In this document: positions 52,992-60,931 of the stretch, in pieces | Numbering within the stretch: position 1 is the stretch's first letter | Layout: each line of letters begins with the position of its first letter | Assembly (NCBI RefSeq): GCF_016025255.1 | Contig: NZ_CP065592.1 | Coordinates: 1,593,122 to 1,657,121 of the forward strand | Origin: Sphingosinicella flava | GTDB lineage: Bacteria; Pseudomonadota; Alphaproteobacteria; Sphingomonadales; Sphingomonadaceae | Length of the DNA: 64,000 nt | Direction: 5' to 3' | Notes under the pieces: generated by a model | What the model saw: only the letters and a program-made list of their open reading frames with translations | The model's database searches: none | Told to the model about the DNA's origin: nothing | Made by a program: the position numbers and the translations under genes

Positions 52992-55105
52992 GAAGGTGCG
53001 GTCCCGTCTGCTTGGGAAAGAGCAGCATCCGCGTCCATCGACGAGAGCGCCGGCATATCGATGCCCGGCAGCACGATCGGCGCCAGTGGCCTGTCGGATA
53101 CCACGCACCGGACATTCTCTTCCTCCGGCCAGCAATAGATGCCGAGGCTCCAGAACAGGCGCTCGACATGGCGGCTGAGCGCGGTCACCACCGCGAGATC
53201 AATGGCGCCATCCTCACTGTAGCAAGCTGCCAGGTCGCGCCCGAACAGCGCGAGCCAATGGTCGAGTCCGGACGGTGCGAGCCGTTCAGCCAGATCGTCG
53301 CCGGCAAAAGACTGGTCTGGCGCAAGACCGTCACGATGGCCAAGCCAGTCGGCGGCGTGTACGAGCACCGCCGAAACACATTCGAGCGCGATCTGCGAGG
53401 CCTCGCTGACATCGCTACCGTCGGTCATGCGTGCTCGGGCGTCGGCGACTTCGCTACGCGCATAAGCGAGGCTGTCGAGGACCAGTTGGGCATAGCTTTC
53501 GCCCTGGCCGGGGTCGGCAAAGGCCGCCTGTCTCGCACTCCAATAGCCATTGGGAGCGTGCGCGACGGCAAGGTGCAGCTCGCGCCCCATGGCATCGGGG
53601 GTGAATGCCGGGACATCGGAATAGCGCGTGCCATGCGCAATCCCGGCAAGCATCTTGATCAGCAGATGCAGGCTCGATGCGCGCAGGCTGGCATCTTCGG
53701 ACGTCCAGGCGTCAGCAATGCCGGCGGCAAGCACGAGGTGTGATTTGCGCTGACCGTCCCGCATCACGGTCACCGGCTTGGCAACGCCGATTCCGTAGCC
53801 GAGTGCACCGCTGGTGACGGGCGATAGATCGGGGTCGCCGCGGTCGAGCCTCTCGAGTGCGTCATGATAATCGGCCGCGATCGTGACACCATCGAGTTCG
53901 TGAAGCGGAATATCGCGGGCCAGCGCGCCGACGACAGTCTGGAGGATGGCCCCATATTCCTTCGCCAGCACATCATCTCCGAAATCGTGCAGGGTGACGC
54001 GGTAGCAAAATGTCTCCTGCGCGAACATCCGCGGTTGCGCGAGGGGGAGATCACCGGACCCCAGCCCGAGCCGCGCGGTCTCCGCCTCGCTGACGGCTTC
54101 GGCAATGGAATCCGCCAGCGCCTTCGCTGGGCCGCTGCCGATCTTCGCGCTCAACCCCTCAGTATTGAAGGCACGCGCGGCGATGAAGAAGCCCTGACAG
54201 CTTGCGGCCGCCTGCATATTATATGTCGTCAGATCGACGGGCGTCGCGGCATCGCGCCGACCGACCAGGATGCGGTCATGGGCGACCGGCAACAGGGTCA
54301 GCTCGGCATCCGCAGCCGTCGTGAACAGGAGCGGTGCAAACGATTCGCCGACCTCGCGCGCCAGCGCCACCGCGTCGGGCAGGATCAGGTCGGTGCCGGC
54401 TTCGATCGTCCACTGGAACCCAGTGAGTGCATTGACCCAGCCATGATCGTCGAGCGGTTTGGCGACGATCGCATTATGGCTGTCGCGCACCCGGCTGGCG
54501 AGCCCTTTGAACAGGGTCGGGAACATAGGCGTCAGCGTCGCCACCGCCTGTGCCGCAAGTTCGTCGCCGCGCTCACGCATGAAAAATGCGAGCAGACGCT
54601 CGCTGAGCGCTGCCGGAAATCCCGCCGGGACCAGATCCTGCGCGGTACTGCGAATGGCATCCATGACCGCCGATGCCAGCATCGGGCTGTCGATCCCCAT
54701 CATCGCGCCGAGTCGTGACGGATCGGTGAACAGCGACTCGATTTCGCCGGTGATGCCGTCGATCCCCTTTTCGATCGTCTGCCGCAGATGTGCAGTGCGC
54801 ATGACTAAATGGACGGTGATCCGCGCGGCGAGGTTGGCGTCGATCGCCGCGCCCGGCGGGGTCGTGCGCAGGATTGCGACATCCTTGCCCAGATCCTGCT
54901 CGAATGCGGTGATCGCGTCGTCGAGGGTCAGTTCGCCCGGCGCGCCCTTTCGCGAATAGAACCAGTCCTCGGTGCCCACATCCTTGATGCCGACCAGGCG
55001 CGCTGGCCCGCCGGCCCGGTGCAGCCAAGTGCGTTCGCCATCCTCGGTAGCAAGAAAGCCGCGCTGCAGCAGCCGCGGCACATAATGTTGTCGTTTACCC
55101 GCCAC
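52988..55105 (-). CDS. DUF4238-type protein, large
   Basis: The 705-residue protein starts MAGKRQHYVPRLLQRGF, the hallmark of DUF4238 (a K-x-Q-H-x-V-P-x-x-L-x-x-F opening), followed by WFYSRKG and an early helical part (ITVHLVMRTAHLRQTIEKGI). DUF4238 proteins are found in variable genomic islands; the His-rich start suggests a catalytic or metal role. It is more than twice the usual length for the family, with an extra C-terminal half (from about residue 390) that is unassigned. It starts with GTG at 55105 and is translationally coupled to the HNH gene. Confidence 0.78.
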   Translation of the reverse strand: MAGKRQHYVPRLLQRGFLATEDGERTWLHRAGGPARLVGIKDVGTEDWFYSRKGAPGELTLDDAITAFEQDLGKDVAILRTTPPGAAIDANLAARITVHLVMRTAHLRQTIEKGIDGITGEIESLFTDPSRLGAMMGIDSPMLASAVMDAIRSTAQDLVPAGFPAALSERLLAFFMRERGDELAAQAVATLTPMFPTLFKGLASRVRDSHNAIVAKPLDDHGWVNALTGFQWTIEAGTDLILPDAVALAREVGESFAPLLFTTAADAELTLLPVAHDRILVGRRDAATPVDLTTYNMQAAASCQGFFIAARAFNTEGLSAKIGSGPAKALADSIAEAVSEAETARLGLGSGDLPLAQPRMFAQETFCYRVTLHDFGDDVLAKEYGAILQTVVGALARDIPLHELDGVTIAADYHDALERLDRGDPDLSPVTSGALGYGIGVAKPVTVMRDGQRKSHLVLAAGIADAWTSEDASLRASSLHLLIKMLAGIAHGTRYSDVPAFTPDAMGRELHLAVAHAPNGYWSARQAAFADPGQGESYAQLVLDSLAYARSEVADARARMTDGSDVSEASQIALECVSAVLVHAADWLGHRDGLAPDQSFAGDDLAERLAPSGLDHWLALFGRDLAACYSEDGAIDLAVVTALSRHVERLFWSLGIYCWPEEENVRCVVSDRPLAPIVLPGIDMPALSSMDADAALSQADGTAPS

Positions 55106-55233
55106 TGCGCGCTTACTCCATTTTTCTCCCGATTAACGTAGGACCCATCTTCTGGTCGATAATCCGCCAGTCCCAGGGTGCTGAGGCAAGACTCACTCCC
55201 CTGCGTTCTGATCACTAAGCGTCCTTGCTCTGC

Positions 55234-55599
55234 TCAATCGTAGTGCGGGCCGTCTACGTGAGTATTGCTGAAGTCTACGCCGCGCCGTGTTGCTACGAGG
55301 TCGAAGCGCTTGAAAAACGCTAGGGCCTCACCGGGCGTTATGCGGATCTCAACGGCACGCACAGCTGCCGGAGCAGACGCAAGCTCAGCGGAACGGAGGA
55401 GATATGCTACGAGCGACACATCTGTTACAGGAGTGCCCCGGTTCTCCCCGGAAGCGATCCTGAGCCCTACGACGTACTCGTCTTGTTCAGCTTTGCCTAG
55501 CGTTACAAGATAATCGGTAAGTGCGACATTGTCTGAGATATCTGCAGCAACAGTCCCTTTGAAATCATTGTACTGCACGCCCGCATTAAAGGTACCCAT
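55234..55599 (-). CDS. Small protein of unknown function
   Basis: The 121-residue protein (MGTFNAGVQYNDFKGTVAAD, then VVGLRIASGENRG and EIRITPGEALAFFKRFDLVATRRG) has a good AAGGGGG ribosome-binding site and coding-like composition. No family was recognised. A 9-bp-arm inverted repeat lies 20-47 bases upstream of the ATG. The gene is 128 bases from the DUF4238 start and may be regulated separately. Confidence 0.65.
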   Translation of the reverse strand: MGTFNAGVQYNDFKGTVAADISDNVALTDYLVTLGKAEQDEYVVGLRIASGENRGTPVTDVSLVAYLLRSAELASAPAAVRAVEIRITPGEALAFFKRFDLVATRRGVDFSNTHVDGPHYD

Positions 55600-55934
55600 T
55601 ACACCCCCTTAAACGTCCCTATTTTGTTGCTAGGCATACAAAATAGATTCTCTTCTTGTCTATTAATTGTACTCAGCGTTGAGCCCTTGACCTGCTGCTC
55701 GTTCATCAGAGAATGGAGGATGGGTTGCAAACTCCCGGCACGCCGATCGAGAGGCTACTTTTGAGCCGCTCCGACCTAACTTCTGGGGACGACAAACTCC
55801 TGCTCCCGATTAAAGTCGGTCATCTACTCGAACTGGCGGGCACATGGTAGAGAACATAGTTTCGCGTGGCATAGTTGCCCATCGGGTTGGCCGTGATCGG
55901 ATGGCTTCGGAGCATTCGCGGACGAAACCCTTAC
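55600..55934. other. 335-bp AT-richer intergenic region
   Basis: It holds the inverted repeat at 55619-55646 and AT-rich promoter-like sequence (TCTTGTCTATTAATTGTACT near 55651) for the 121-residue gene. No ORF with coding character was seen. Confidence 0.5.
55619..55646. promoter_or_regulatory. Inverted repeat CTATTTTGT-N10-ACAAAATAG (candidate operator)
   Basis: Two perfect 9-base arms are separated by 10 bases, about one helical turn apart centre to centre, just upstream of the 121-residue gene. It fits a dimeric repressor site or a leader hairpin; no partner regulator is obvious. Confidence 0.5.
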
Positions 55935-57203
55935 TCAACAGGCAGGAAGCGACGACGGATCAATGCAATGTGCCTCAAGCGCGCTGAGATCGGCTTGAGG
56001 CACAGATTTCGTGATGTGCGCCACATAGTCGGCAATCCCAATCGGTCCCACCGCTCGGGCGGCAGATGGAACGACAATCCATGCCTGGCCCGCATTAATG
56101 TCGGCCGGGACTTGAGAAATCAGATTTTGATCGTCGGTGACCTGTACTGCCATGGCTTGGCCCGAGGGCGTCACAATCGTCAGGCTCAAGATTCCATTCA
56201 GCACCTGGAGTTGTAGCACCCATCCGGCTGGCCAAGCGAGGAATTCGAGTCCGCTGCCACCGCTGAAATAGGCTGAACCCCTGACCTTATACTGCTTGCG
56301 CTTTTCCGGGCTCGCCTCCCGAAAAGCGCAGCGTAGCAGTTCACCATCGGCATGCTTCCCAAAGCCTGCGCCGAAAATCTGGCAGCCAATCGCCAGCCCG
56401 AGCTTGCAAAGCCAACGCTGCCCAACGTTCGTGAGGTCTATTTCGAGACGCGCATGGGTCGGTTGGTTAGCCTTTGCCCGCGCGAGCATGGCATCGATTA
56501 CAGCGAGGTCTGCAGCTTGCACCGGATCCTCTCGGTTGATCTGCTCAAATGCAGTCCAGTTCGACGGCAGGCCAGGCGTGATAATGTACCGCTTGGCCCG
56601 TTTGAAATGCTTCTTGAAGGACCCAAGGGCTCCGAGGAGCCAGTACTCGTTGTTCGACGCTAGTGCCATATAGGCACGCCCAGCGGCCGCCTTTTTCGCC
56701 CGCGGGTCGCCACCAAGATATCTCTTCCAAAGGTCACTCGTTTCCTCCGGGCGAAAGTGCACGATCGTTGCGCCACAGGGTCCAGCCCACCAATCCGCGA
56801 CATCGCCCGATGGGATTGCAGAGTCGGTGAGTTTGCCGAGATAGTCGAGCGGGAGGACGGTCTTCAGAGGCTCGGTTAGCGAGAGGTACATGCGGGCATC
56901 GTGACCGCGCTCCCGTGAACCGGCCCATCCACGAATGAATGCACCGTCGACATAGACTCCGGACATTGAGTTACAGCGAGCGCACACGTCGTCAGTGCGC
57001 CAAAGCCGAGGCAGATAATCGCCCCCAAGCGCATCTGGCCATATATGTTCGTCTGAAAATTCCGATCGCGGTAGGTCAAATCCGCAGTAAAAGCACGTTA
57101 CTAGGGGCACAGGGATCTGCTCTTTTTGACTTCGATCGTTTCGCTCATGGCCGGCATCATTGGTGCTGGATACAGGAAGTGCAAGTCGGACAGCGCAATT
57201 CAT
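55935..57203 (-). CDS. HNH-endonuclease-family protein
   Basis: This protein is up to 422 residues. The HNH module lies at residues about 37-85: CFYCGFD, SDEHIWPDALGGDY (Glu-His-Ile), CARCNSMSG and YVDGAFIRGW. The GG and VDGAFI phrases recur in related HNH proteins of mobile regions. The rest has no recognised domain. The ATG at 57203 gives a 36-residue leader with poor signals; a GTG at 57110 (VPLVTCFYCG) would start right at the domain and may be correct. It is unrelated in sequence to the HNH protein at 52-53 kb. Confidence 0.78.
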   Translation of the reverse strand: MNCAVRLALPVSSTNDAGHERNDRSQKEQIPVPLVTCFYCGFDLPRSEFSDEHIWPDALGGDYLPRLWRTDDVCARCNSMSGVYVDGAFIRGWAGSRERGHDARMYLSLTEPLKTVLPLDYLGKLTDSAIPSGDVADWWAGPCGATIVHFRPEETSDLWKRYLGGDPRAKKAAAGRAYMALASNNEYWLLGALGSFKKHFKRAKRYIITPGLPSNWTAFEQINREDPVQAADLAVIDAMLARAKANQPTHARLEIDLTNVGQRWLCKLGLAIGCQIFGAGFGKHADGELLRCAFREASPEKRKQYKVRGSAYFSGGSGLEFLAWPAGWVLQLQVLNGILSLTIVTPSGQAMAVQVTDDQNLISQVPADINAGQAWIVVPSAARAVGPIGIADYVAHITKSVPQADLSALEAHCIDPSSLPAC

Positions 57204-57332
57204 GCAGCGCGCTAGTCATGTCACCAGAGGCCGGGGGTACTGACCGTGAACCGATCGGTTGCTCCCTCGTCGGGGGATGAACAGAGATCAGGTTTTAGAC
57301 CGGACAGTCTCCTTGCGGTCAAACCACGGCGT

Positions 57333-57923
57333 TCAATGAGAGGCGGCAATCGCTTCCCGTGCTCGCGCCACAGCCAGCTTCATCGGCTCCTCGACACCCA
57401 TCAGAGAAAAGGTACCGTTCAACGCGAAAGCACAATGGCCGTGGACGCTCGCAATGAGGGAACGAGCTAAGCGAGGTGCCATTTCCCTCTTCCCTTCCGG
57501 CAAAGCGGCGGCCACCTCCTGCTCGACCAATTCGGTGAGCTTGCCGCGGATCGCGCCAAAGTCGTCTGGCATCACTGCATCAGAAGGCAAATGATGATCG
57601 TATATCGCCATCCAGAGATTAGTGTTGTCCCTAGCAAAGCTGAAATAGCCTTCCACTAGGGCGCGGATGCGATCTTCTCCGGCGTTTTCGAGGCGCTGGC
57701 GAAGGTGTTCTGTCCAAAGTTCAAACGTGCGCGTGTTGATGGCCAAGATCAGACGGTCGTAGGTCCCGAACACGTTGTAAAGCGTACCTACGGAATAGCC
57801 GATCCGCTTTGCCACCTCTCGTGCGGAAAAGCGCGCGAAGCCGACTTCGGCCATATGCTTATGACCCTCCAGCACGATGAGCCTTTCTAGTTCGGCTCGG
57901 CTATGGTCCGATCTCCTACCCAT
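57333..57923 (-). CDS. TetR-family transcriptional regulator
   Basis: The 196-residue repressor has an N-terminal HTH (SAREVAKRIGYSVGTLYNVFG) and a helical ligand domain (FDARDNTN-like: YFSFARDNTNLWMAIYDHHL). ATG 57923 was chosen; the longer frame begins with TTG at 57932. It is divergent from the DUF2339 gene, with TGAAC-N3-GTTCA half-sites between them, so it probably controls itself and that gene. The ligand is unknown. Confidence 0.92.
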   Translation of the reverse strand: MGRRSDHSRAELERLIVLEGHKHMAEVGFARFSAREVAKRIGYSVGTLYNVFGTYDRLILAINTRTFELWTEHLRQRLENAGEDRIRALVEGYFSFARDNTNLWMAIYDHHLPSDAVMPDDFGAIRGKLTELVEQEVAAALPEGKREMAPRLARSLIASVHGHCAFALNGTFSLMGVEEPMKLAVARAREAIAASH

Positions 57924-57969
57924 ATTCAGCAACTTAGGACAACAAATGAACAGTGTCTAATTATTTTAT

Positions 57970-57982
57970 TGAACAGCGTTCA
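57970..57982. promoter_or_regulatory. Candidate TetR operator
   Basis: TGAACAGCGTTCA (perfect TGAAC-N3-GTTCA) lies between the divergent TetR and DUF2339 genes, and another ATGAAC half-site is at 57946-57951. The site lies 38 bases upstream of the DUF2339 ATG. Confidence 0.6.
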
Positions 57983-58020
57983 TTTTGTGATACCAAGCGC
58001 ATGGTACGTTGGAGGATCGC

Positions 58021-60885
58021 ATGATCGATACGCTGGTGCTCATTGGGCTGATCGCAGCCGTCGTTGTCCTCTGGCAGCGCGTGAAGCTTCTTCAGCACCG
58101 TATCGATGTGCTTGAGGATCGTTATTGGAGCGTAGAGACGGCGCCGCACGAAGCTGCGCCCCCAATCGAGCTTAGCAAGATCTTTCCTCCATCCACCCCG
58201 ATTGCTGAGATCGTGGAAGAACGGCCTGCGCCACCGCCGCTCCCCGCTGAGTCCGTCACGTTCCAGACGTCTGAAGAATGGGACAGCGCCCCTTACTTAC
58301 ACGAGCGGCCCAGCTTCAGCTTCGAGGAGATTTTCGGGCGGCGGCTGCCGATTTGGGCCGGGGGGATAACCCTCGCTGTCGCCGGCTTCCTGATCGTCCG
58401 CTATTCGATCGAGGCGGGCCTCCTCTCTCCGGTAATCCGCACCTTGTTTGGCCTATTGTTCGGCTCAAGTCTTCTCGCCGCCGCCGAATTGGCGCTGCGC
58501 AATGAGGAGAGAGTGCAGGACGAGCGTGTCCGCCAAGCGCTCGCCGGTGCAGGTATCGCGAGCCTGTATGGGAGCATATTGGCCGCCGCCAACCTCTACG
58601 ACCTGATTGCACCGCTCACCGCTTTTATCGGCATGGCCGGGGTGACAGCACTGGCGATCGGATTGTCACTGCGCTTCGGCGCGCCCTGCGCCGTGCTCGG
58701 CCTTGTCGGAGGCCTTGCGGCGCCAGCCCTAGTTGGATCAGGCCCACCGAGCATTCCGCTGCTTGCCACTTATCTTGCGCTGGCGGTTGGCGGTCTTTCG
58801 ATCCTCTCGAAAACGCAAAGATGGATGTGGCTTGGCGTCAGCGCGCTTGCCGGAGGCCTTGGCTGGGGGGCAATGCTGTTGATCGGCGGCGCTTTCGATG
58901 CAGCCGGTTCAATCTCGATCGCCCTCTACCTCGCGCTGATCGGCATTTTTCTGCCAGCCTTCGTTCTGCCACAAGGCAATGCGGGCGGCGTGAAGATGGC
59001 GGGAAGCCTGATTGCCGCAGCACAAGTGGCTGTACTCGTCGCGACCGGCGGGTTCACCCTACTCAACTGGGGCCTGTATGGACTGATCTCAGTCGCCATG
59101 CTCTGGCTGTCGCGCCGTGAAGCAAACCTGAAACGCCTCCCCGCCGCAGGGCTGCTCGTCGTTCTACTGTTGCTGACCGCATGGCCTGACCCGGCTAGCC
59201 TCGACTTTGCGATCGTCATGCTTTCGGCCATTGCGATCTACGGAATCCCTGCGCTGCTCAAGCTGTGGAGCGGAGAAGGATCGTCCCTTGAAGCCGGACA
59301 GATTGCGGCTCTCGCACTAGCAGGACCGTTGCTTGCCCTCATCCACTTTTATGATGGCGAGGGTGACGAGACTGTCTTCGCCCTGCTGTTCCTGGTTTCG
59401 GCTTTCGCCACCGCTGGCATTGCGAAACTCGGCTGGACCAATCAGGCGCGGCGAGACGATGCGCGGTTCGTCATTCTGGCATCAGCCACCGCCATCTGCA
59501 CATCCGCAGCGTTCGCATTGCTCTTCCCTGATTGGGCATTGGCGCCCGCTTTTGCAGGCTTGGCGTTACTCCTTATCATCCTCAGCGCTCGGGCTGACGA
59601 CCGCCGTGTGGAGATAAGCGGGTGGGGCTTGGCCGCTGCGGCCTTAGTGATGCTTCCCATCACCGATCAAGCGACAGCCGAATTTGGGCGATTGGTCGGC
59701 GACACCGAACCGATGGACAGACTCGCGGCTTTTGTCCGCTGGTCTCTAACGGCAGTGATTGCGGGCTTATCCCTTCGTTGGGCGCGCAAAACTTCGATGC
59801 GAACGGTCGTGCGCGCTGTCACCCCGCTGTTAGCTTACGGCGCAGCCGCCCAGTTTCTCTCACCCACTTACCTGCCGGTACTAGCCGCTGCGGCGCTGGT
59901 GGGGCTGGCGCGTCTCTATCCCAGAGAGCCGCTCCGGACGGCGCCGGAAAGCATTTCGCTGCTCGTGATCATCGGTCTTTGGGCTGTCCTCCCGCTTTCA
60001 GCCTGGACCCAGGCTGGAATGATGTCGGCCGGCGGCATCCCGCTGTTCGTGACAGATCTGCCGAACGTTCATGACGCTCTTTCCCTGCTCCTCGTGCCAG
60101 CAGCCGTGATGGCCGTAGCTCTGTGGCCCAACCGGCAAGAAAGGGGCGAGAAAGTCCTCCTGGGGGTTGCCGCCTGTGTTGCAGCCATCGGGCTCCACAT
60201 TCTCTTCAAGCAGCTTTTTGCGATCAGCTCCTACGAGGCTTTTGCCGCACATGGTCTAGCCGAACGCACGCTTTGGGAGGCTGCGCTGCTTGGCGGCGGT
60301 CTGCTGTTCTGGAAGCGAGGTGCGGCCCCGTTCGGACTTGCCCTGTCCGTTGCTGGGCTAGCGCATTTCGGATGGTTCACCCTGATCCTGCACAATCCTC
60401 TGTGGGCCGACCAATCGGTGGGAGACCTGCCGATCCTCAACCTCCTGCTTCCGGCTTATGGTCTTCCGCTGCTCTGGTTGTGGCTGACCAAGGGCTGGAT
60501 GCCGGAATGGCCGGACGCGGCCTGGCGCTCACGATCGGTCGTGCAGATGCTGCTCATAACCCTGCTTGGCTTTTCGCTCCTGCGGCAGGTGGCCGTGGGA
60601 TCGATCTTGTCGGTGCCCGGCCTTTCCGCCGGTGAGGATATCGCCCGTTCCCTGCTGGCAGTGGGGCTAGCGATCGGGTTCCTCATCTGGGGCATCAGGC
60701 AATCGAAGAAGGAATGGCGTCTGGCGTCCTTGGCCCTGATGCTGGGCGCGGCTGGCAAGGTATTCCTGTTCGATGCCGCCGGTCTTGATGGATTGCTCCG
60801 CATCGCCTCGTTCGTTGCGCTTGGCCTCAACCTCATAGGGATCGGCTGGCTCTACAGTCGCTACCTTCCGGAAGAGCGACGCTAA
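58021..60885 (+). CDS. DUF2339 polytopic membrane protein
   Basis: The 954-residue protein has an N-terminal membrane segment followed by a short coiled coil (LWQRVKLLQHRIDVLEDRYW) and a Pro-rich linker. The DUF2339 region then starts near SFEEIFGRRLPIWAGGITLAVAGFLIVRYSI, with more than 20 predicted hydrophobic segments to the end. The family is of unknown function and sits in the inner membrane; some members are near cell-envelope genes. ATG 58021 is preceded by GGAGG five bases upstream; an in-frame TTG at 58009 is less likely. The aas-like gene follows after 46 bases, probably in one transcript. Confidence 0.9.
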   Translation: MIDTLVLIGLIAAVVVLWQRVKLLQHRIDVLEDRYWSVETAPHEAAPPIELSKIFPPSTPIAEIVEERPAPPPLPAESVTFQTSEEWDSAPYLHERPSFSFEEIFGRRLPIWAGGITLAVAGFLIVRYSIEAGLLSPVIRTLFGLLFGSSLLAAAELALRNEERVQDERVRQALAGAGIASLYGSILAAANLYDLIAPLTAFIGMAGVTALAIGLSLRFGAPCAVLGLVGGLAAPALVGSGPPSIPLLATYLALAVGGLSILSKTQRWMWLGVSALAGGLGWGAMLLIGGAFDAAGSISIALYLALIGIFLPAFVLPQGNAGGVKMAGSLIAAAQVAVLVATGGFTLLNWGLYGLISVAMLWLSRREANLKRLPAAGLLVVLLLLTAWPDPASLDFAIVMLSAIAIYGIPALLKLWSGEGSSLEAGQIAALALAGPLLALIHFYDGEGDETVFALLFLVSAFATAGIAKLGWTNQARRDDARFVILASATAICTSAAFALLFPDWALAPAFAGLALLLIILSARADDRRVEISGWGLAAAALVMLPITDQATAEFGRLVGDTEPMDRLAAFVRWSLTAVIAGLSLRWARKTSMRTVVRAVTPLLAYGAAAQFLSPTYLPVLAAAALVGLARLYPREPLRTAPESISLLVIIGLWAVLPLSAWTQAGMMSAGGIPLFVTDLPNVHDALSLLLVPAAVMAVALWPNRQERGEKVLLGVAACVAAIGLHILFKQLFAISSYEAFAAHGLAERTLWEAALLGGGLLFWKRGAAPFGLALSVAGLAHFGWFTLILHNPLWADQSVGDLPILNLLLPAYGLPLLWLWLTKGWMPEWPDAAWRSRSVVQMLLITLLGFSLLRQVAVGSILSVPGLSAGEDIARSLLAVGLAIGFLIWGIRQSKKEWRLASLALMLGAAGKVFLFDAAGLDGLLRIASFVALGLNLIGIGWLYSRYLPEERR

Positions 60886-60931
60886 CGTGCTGGCAACCAA
60901 TCACGCATAAAGCGGCAAGCAGGGGGAATAT

